From CAWJMD01 sp963700925 (GTDB lineage: Bacteria; Actinomycetota; Actinomycetes; Actinomycetales; CAWJMD01): 64,000 bases of DNA. Both the position numbers and the translations under genes were made by a program. A model generated the notes under the pieces. That model searched no databases. It had not been told where the DNA came from and saw only the letters and a program-made list of their open reading frames with translations. This document shows positions 60,593 to 64,000 of the stretch, one piece after another. Numbering within the stretch: position 1 is the stretch's first letter; every line of letters begins with the position of its first letter. The stretch is taken from contig OY969553.1 in the NCBI GenBank assembly GCA_963700925.1, positions 3,782,001-3,846,000 on the forward strand, in the 5' to 3' direction.

Positions 60593-60643
60593 TTTGGGAG
60601 CGGAAGGCCCCCGGTTCGAGTCCGGGTACCCCGACCAGCAAGG
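60593..60643 (+). repeat. 51-bp direct repeat, right (attR), tRNA-Pro 3' half
   Basis: Matches 55181-55231 at 50 of 51 positions. It lacks the 5' half of a tRNA, so it is not functional but marks the distal boundary of the element. Chromosomal DNA resumes to the right, with the cupin gene 99 bp on. Confidence 0.85.
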
Positions 60644-60741
60644 CAGTTCGACACGGGCGCGTACGATGCCGAACGGCGGTTCGGCGAGCTGGCCGCGCCG
60701 CAGCCCATCGGCTGCGGGTCCCAGCAGGAAGTCGAGGGGCA

Positions 60742-61287
60742 ATGTCGGCATCGGTTCCTCCAGCCCCGGTACCGGAGCGTCGCCGGTTCGACGCATCGCA
60801 GGGTCCGCGCATCGTCGGTCCCGCGGACGGGCTGGTGGTCGAACTCGGCTCTGTCGGCGTGCGCTTCCTGGTCTGGGGTGAGGAGTCCGGCCGGGGCTTC
60901 TCTCTCGTCGAGCACCCCATCCCGCCGCGGACGCTGGCCGCGCCGCTCCATCGCCACGCTAACGAGGACGAGTACAGCTACGTCTTGGAGGGGCGCTTGG
61001 GAGCGCTCCTGGGCGGGGATGTCGTGTTCGCGGACGTAGGCGATCTCGTCTTGAAGCCGCGGCAGCAGTGGCACACCTTCTGGAACGCAGGTGACGGCCC
61101 GTGCCGCATCCTGGAGATCATTTCGCCGGGAGGCTTCGAGCAGATGTTCGCCGAGATGGCCTCAGACCCCGACGCGATGGCCGACGTCAACGCGGCGGAG
61201 GCGATGGACGGCCGTTACGGGATCGACGTCGACTACGACAGCATCGACCGGCTGTGCGCCGAGCACGGCCTCGTCTTCCCCGCGTGA
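60742..61287 (+). CDS. Cupin-domain protein
   Basis: 181 aa; the ATG follows GTCGAGGGGCA. Single cupin: APLHRHANEDEYSYVLEGRL holds the metal ligands (HxH-x5-E type: H, H, E), and PRQQWHTFWNAGDGPCRILE holds the fourth His. It is of RmlC-like jelly-roll fold and may bind a metal and a small carboxylate; no catalytic assignment. It is the first chromosomal gene outside the tRNA-Pro element and runs toward the mau-like operon. Confidence 0.88.
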   Translation: MSASVPPAPVPERRRFDASQGPRIVGPADGLVVELGSVGVRFLVWGEESGRGFSLVEHPIPPRTLAAPLHRHANEDEYSYVLEGRLGALLGGDVVFADVGDLVLKPRQQWHTFWNAGDGPCRILEIISPGGFEQMFAEMASDPDAMADVNAAEAMDGRYGIDVDYDSIDRLCAEHGLVFPA

Positions 61288-61613
61288 GCCGACCTGCGGG
61301 ATTCGTCAGTCCACGATGCGTCGGGTCACGTCGTCGGACGAACTCGCCTGCACCGGCAGAGCTGGTGTGAGTCTCAGGCTCGGCACTTCGACGCGGTCAA
61401 TGAGGGGAGGGCGTCATGGTTTCGTTGCTCTGTCGGATCGGTCGACACTCATGGCGGCGCCGGCCGCCTGTGCGACGGTCGCGCTAGCTCGTTCGTCTGC
61501 CGAGCCCTGCGAAAGAACTGCACCTACGGGCAGCCGAACTCATCCGGGCCGTCCCACCATTCATCGACCCGATCTCGCACCAGTGTGGTTACGATGCAAG
61601 GGCTCGGGGAGGA
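61288..61613. other. Intergenic region before the mau-like operon
   Basis: 326 bp without a credible gene. TACGAT near 61590 could be a -10 element for the following operon and GGAGGA precedes the MauE-like ATG at 61614. No repeat or RNA was recognised. Confidence 0.5.
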
Positions 61614-62159
61614 ATGGAGCGACTCGTCACCATGGTCGGGATCGTCAGCGCTGCCGCGCTGCTGCTCGTGGTGGCCGGCCTGGCCAAGCTCAAGGACCCA
61701 CTCCCTGCGCGAACGGCGATCGTGGCAGCCCGGCTCCCGGGTGGCGCGGCGCTCCGGTCGCCCGGTGCGGCCCGGGCCGTGGGAGCGGCTGAGCTGCTGG
61801 TCGGCACGGCGGCACTCCTCGTCGGCGGGCGCTGGACGTCCGCGTTACTCGCCCTCGCCTACGGTCTGCTGGCCCTGATGGCTGCCCGGTTGCTGGCCGT
61901 CGCCGCGGGCACCGGCTGCGGCTGCTTCGGTGCGAGCCGGGCTCCGATCAGCCGCTGGCACCTCGTGCTGGACCTGGCGTTCGCCGCGGCCGCTGCCGTG
62001 GCGGTCGTCGTCCCCGCTCCTGGCCTGCCCGAGGCAGCAAGGGACTTGGGTTGGCAGGGAGCCCTGCTGATCGTCCTGGTCGGCCTGCTCGGCTACGCCG
62101 CGTACCTGATGACGACCGCGCTTCCGAGCCTCACCGCCGCGAGCCAGGGAAGGGCGTGA
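61614..62159 (+). CDS. MauE/DoxX-like membrane protein
   Basis: 181 aa with GGGGAGGA just upstream of ATG. Four to five hydrophobic helices (about 8-20, 50-72, 78-98, 110-130, 145-165). The loop after helix 3 has the signature GTGCGCFGASRAPISRWHLV, and CGCFG with its Cys pair is characteristic of MauE. In methylotrophs MauE is needed, with MauD, for making the six-disulfide light chain of methylamine dehydrogenase. It overlaps the MauD-like start by 4 nt and is the first gene of the four-gene operon. Confidence 0.85.
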   Translation: MERLVTMVGIVSAAALLLVVAGLAKLKDPLPARTAIVAARLPGGAALRSPGAARAVGAAELLVGTAALLVGGRWTSALLALAYGLLALMAARLLAVAAGTGCGCFGASRAPISRWHLVLDLAFAAAAAVAVVVPAPGLPEAARDLGWQGALLIVLVGLLGYAAYLMTTALPSLTAASQGRA

Positions 62160-62932
62160 CGGGTGCGATGGTCTGGTTGATCCTGGTGGAAACCGCTGTG
62201 CTGGTGGTGTTGTGCGTCCTCGTGGCGGGTCTGCTCCGCGCCTACGCCGAGCTCCTCCGCCGGCTGCACGCCCTGGACGGCGGTGGCCAGACGGACGCCT
62301 CCGAGACCGCCCCGGCCCCGTTCGCCGTCGTCGACCAGGTGACCGCGCCCAGGACCTACCGGCCCGAGGGTCGTGACGAGTGGTCCGCGGGCCACGACGT
62401 CGAGGGGACCACGCTCGACGGGGAGGTCGCGATCGCCCGCGTCGTCGGGGCCGAGCAGGACACCCTGCTGGCGTTCCTGTCGTCCGGATGCGCCGGCTGC
62501 ATGGGGTTCTGGGACGAGCTGGCGGCGCCAGGACGCTGGGCCCTCCCTGCCGGGTCACGGCTCCTCGTCGTCGCCCAGGACGAGCATGAGGAGAGCGTGT
62601 CGCTGCTAGGTGACTTGTGCCCGCCAGGCGTCGACCTGGTGATGTCGGGGCAGGCGTGGAAGGACTACGACGTGCCCGGCTCGCCGTACGTGGTCGTCGT
62701 GGACGGGCCGACCGGCCGGGTCAAGGGCGAGGGGTCTGGCACGTCGTTCAGCCAGATGTCTGCTCTGGTGGCGCAGGCCGCCGGCGACGCCTCGGCGCGC
62801 GTTCGCAAGCCTGGCCGCGACACCGAGCGCGAGTCCGACGTGGACCGCGAGCTGATGCGGGCCGGCATCATGCCGGGGGATCCGCGGCTCTACCAGGGCC
62901 TCCCTTCCGGCGACGCCGAGGGTGACCGGTGA
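62156..62932 (+). CDS. MauD-like membrane-anchored thioredoxin-fold protein
   Basis: 258 aa from the GTG at 62156; ATG 62168 is possible. One N-terminal membrane anchor (residues 6-25, WLILVETAVLVVLCVLVAGL) then a soluble thioredoxin-like domain. The active-site pattern is LAFLSSGCAGCMGFWDELA with a CAGC dithiol; then SPYVVVVDGPTG as the cis-Pro loop. In mau operons MauD is the disulfide-handling partner of MauE. Its C-terminal tail (DTERESDVDRELMRAGIMPG) is charged. Overlaps the preceding gene by 4 nt and shares one base (GTGATG) with the next. Confidence 0.82.
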   Translation: MTGAMVWLILVETAVLVVLCVLVAGLLRAYAELLRRLHALDGGGQTDASETAPAPFAVVDQVTAPRTYRPEGRDEWSAGHDVEGTTLDGEVAIARVVGAEQDTLLAFLSSGCAGCMGFWDELAAPGRWALPAGSRLLVVAQDEHEESVSLLGDLCPPGVDLVMSGQAWKDYDVPGSPYVVVVDGPTGRVKGEGSGTSFSQMSALVAQAAGDASARVRKPGRDTERESDVDRELMRAGIMPGDPRLYQGLPSGDAEGDR

Positions 62933-63480
62933 TGCGCGCCGCCGCGCCCCAGCCAGTGACCCTCAGCGGATGGGGGATCACCGCCGAGGTCCCCGCGCAC
63001 TGGGAGGGCCGGCTGTTCAACCGTCCGACCCCGATCGCCGACTACACCGAGACCCTGGACACGTCCCAGCGGCGGTCAGGGGTGGACGCGGGGGCCGGCT
63101 CGATCGGTTGGAAGGGCGAGCGCACGGCACCGGTGCTGCACCTCGCGAACTTCGTGCTCGGGAGCGAGCGCGGGGACTTCGGCTCCGGCGTCGTCGAGTC
63201 GATGGGACCGCGGCACGCCTTCGTCGCCCTGCTCGAGTACGGCTCCGACCTGGCAGGAACCCCGTTGTTCTCCCCGCGCGGCACCCCTCGGCCACGACGA
63301 CAGGAGTTCAGTCCGGACTGCCTGCAACGCCGGCTGCCGGGACAGCTCGGATACCAGCGGTTCTTCAGCGTCGGGTCTCGCGCGCTGTGTCTGTTCGTCG
63401 TGCTGGGTTCTGCTGGGCAAGCCGAGACGCTCGTCGGGGACGTCAACGCCACGCTCGACGGGGTCGAGGTGAGGCCATGA
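62932..63480 (+). CDS. Unknown protein in the mau-like operon
   Basis: 182 aa, ATG at 62932 (GTG 62929 also in frame). Cytosolic by prediction, with no signal peptide and only short hydrophobic stretches (ALCLFVVLGSAGQ). The first third has alternating hydrophobics (VTLSGWGITAEVPAHWEGRL), and two Cys are present (SPDCLQRR and ALCLFVV). No family is recognised. It occupies the slot between the MauD- and MauA-like genes in this lineage. Overlaps the Tat-signal gene by ATGA, so it is co-translated. It may be a chaperone of the exported protein, but there is no motif to show this. Confidence 0.75.
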   Translation: MRAAAPQPVTLSGWGITAEVPAHWEGRLFNRPTPIADYTETLDTSQRRSGVDAGAGSIGWKGERTAPVLHLANFVLGSERGDFGSGVVESMGPRHAFVALLEYGSDLAGTPLFSPRGTPRPRRQEFSPDCLQRRLPGQLGYQRFFSVGSRALCLFVVLGSAGQAETLVGDVNATLDGVEVRP

Positions 63481-64000
63481 GTGAGCCACGGACCACGTTC
63501 GCCGAGCGCCTGGTCGAGAAGATCGCCCGCCGCAGCGGTCCGGACCGGCGGGGCTTCCTGCGCGGCAGTGCCCTGGTCGGGGCCGCCGTGGTGGTGACCC
63601 CGGCGACCTACCTGACCCGGCCGACCACCGCCTACGCGGCTGTGTGCGGCAGCCACTCCACCTGCGCGAGCGGCTACACGGTGTTCTGCTGCACGGTCAA
63701 CCGGGGCCTCAACTCGTGCCCCCCGAACTCGTTCGTCGGTGGCTGGTGGAAGGCGGACAACGCGTCCTACTGCGGGGGCGCCGCGAGGTACTACATCGAC
63801 TGCAACGCGTACCGCAACAACAACCCCTACCGGTGCCGCTGCAACAGCGACCCGAGCACCTGCGACCACCGCCTGGTCGCCTGCAACCAGTTCCGCTACG
63901 GGCAGTGCAACACGCAGATCCCGTTGTCCAACACCGGCCCGATCGTGTGCCGGCTGGTCTCCTGCGTGCCGCCGTGGCAGGAGTACCCGGGCGTCTGCAC
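63477..64000 (+). CDS. Tat-exported methylamine dehydrogenase light chain-like protein (5' part)
   Basis: At least 174 codons, running off the end. Twin-arginine signal DRRGFLRG at 23-30 with a hydrophobic core and cleavage near TAYAA. The exported part holds 15 Cys, with C71-C72 and CPP at C81-P83, W90-W91, YIDCNAYRNNNPYRCRC, and a later YGQCN. These line up with MADH light chain (MauA) features (CPP, W, YxDCxxY...RCxC). At the position best matching the second TTQ tryptophan the residue is Ala135 (LVACNQ); W167 occurs later. TTQ formation is thus uncertain. Fed by MauE/MauD-like partners. Confidence 0.8.
   Translation, partial: MSEPRTTFAERLVEKIARRSGPDRRGFLRGSALVGAAVVVTPATYLTRPTTAYAAVCGSHSTCASGYTVFCCTVNRGLNSCPPNSFVGGWWKADNASYCGGAARYYIDCNAYRNNNPYRCRCNSDPSTCDHRLVACNQFRYGQCNTQIPLSNTGPIVCRLVSCVPPWQEYPGVC

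Larger units (their letters stand above)
55181..60643. mobile_element. Decayed integrative element in tRNA-Pro
   Basis: The interval is bounded by a 51-bp direct repeat with one mismatch: 55181-55231 is the 3' half of the intact tRNA-Pro, and 60593-60643 is a copy without the 5' half. Immediately inside the tRNA end lies a tyrosine integrase pseudogene (55292-about 55660). Cargo, in order: a PepSY protein, a histidine kinase, a response regulator, about 850 bp without genes, an 18-bp tandem repeat and a phytase pseudogene. Cargo genes on the minus strand look intact, while the integrase and phytase are broken. I read it as a small element that lost mobility. Size 5.4 kb. Confidence 0.8.

Noticed and set aside
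60593..60643. A second tRNA-Pro
   Set aside because: The 5' half up to the anticodon loop is missing, so it cannot fold; it is the distal att repeat.
55181..60643. An insertion sequence or transposon
   Set aside because: No transposase or terminal inverted repeats; boundaries are tRNA direct repeats, pointing to site-specific recombination.
63477..64000. A functional methylamine dehydrogenase
   Set aside because: Heavy chain, MauG and amicyanin genes are not in view and the second TTQ tryptophan may be missing.

Overview
The window is a single stretch of high-GC chromosome (about 70% by eye) from an actinomycete, most likely of the Nocardioidaceae (Nocardioides/Aeromicrobium-like). This is inferred from the gene set: an F420-type LLM flavoenzyme pair, a group II truncated haemoglobin (glbO), an Eis-type acetyltransferase, a homologue of the mycothiol-linked nitroreductase family, tandem dynamin-like GTPases, many GTG starts and 4-nt translational overlaps. 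No rRNA, CRISPR array, transposase or plasmid backbone was seen. Five tRNA genes (Lys-CTT, His-GTG, Arg-TCT, Gly-TCC, Pro-TGG) all encode their CCA.

Layout. 1-345: tail of a RibD_C/DHFR-like gene. 390-3604: a small tRNA-Lys-bounded island. A 37-bp copy of the tRNA 3' half (390-426) mirrors the intact tRNA (3529-3604), and between them lie only two tandem paralogous secreted-protein genes. 3.6-7.8 kb: core genes (acidic small protein, tRNA-His, orn, PrsW-type protease, tRNA-Arg, CBS protein, and a FEN-like 5'-3' exonuclease with a C-terminal clamp-binding motif). 8-14 kb: dynamin pair, ssb paralogue, a 10 x 10-bp repeat and ettA. 14-15.2 kb: membrane protein, then a GNAT fragment between two 57-bp repeats. 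15.2-20.7 kb: tesB, TetR and a divergent acyl-CoA dehydrogenase/SDR/quinone reductase/SDR operon. 20.7-26.7 kb: hrpA, a hotdog thioesterase, an unknown and an LLM oxidoreductase.

26.8-38.8 kb: alpha-glucosidase (candidate LacI-type operator), glbO, NAD-epimerase, MscS channel, prolyl oligopeptidase, malQ and pepN. 38.9-50.3 kb: DsbA-like protein, rpiB, eis-like, PP2C phosphatase, serine hydrolase, MFS transporter, an Fe-ADH-like/LLM enzyme pair, diguanylate cyclase, two GNATs and a small SH3-like protein. 50.4-54.9 kb: decayed lipoprotein serpin, VOC protein, secreted GH26-like hydrolase, membrane protein and DHFR-like protein.

55.18-60.64 kb: a second, decayed integrative element in tRNA-Pro, bounded by a 51-bp direct repeat. 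It carries an integrase pseudogene, a PepSY protein with a histidine kinase/response regulator, and a frameshifted beta-propeller phytase. 60.7 kb to the end: a cupin, then a tightly overlapping MauE-like / MauD-like / unknown / methylamine-dehydrogenase-light-chain-like operon running off the window.

The most interesting system is this last operon. It keeps the mauE-mauD-mauA order and a Tat-exported, very Cys-rich light-chain-like protein. However, the residue that best aligns with the second TTQ tryptophan appears to be Ala, so it may be a repurposed methylamine dehydrogenase scaffold rather than a methylamine oxidiser. The two tRNA islands are the next most interesting features.
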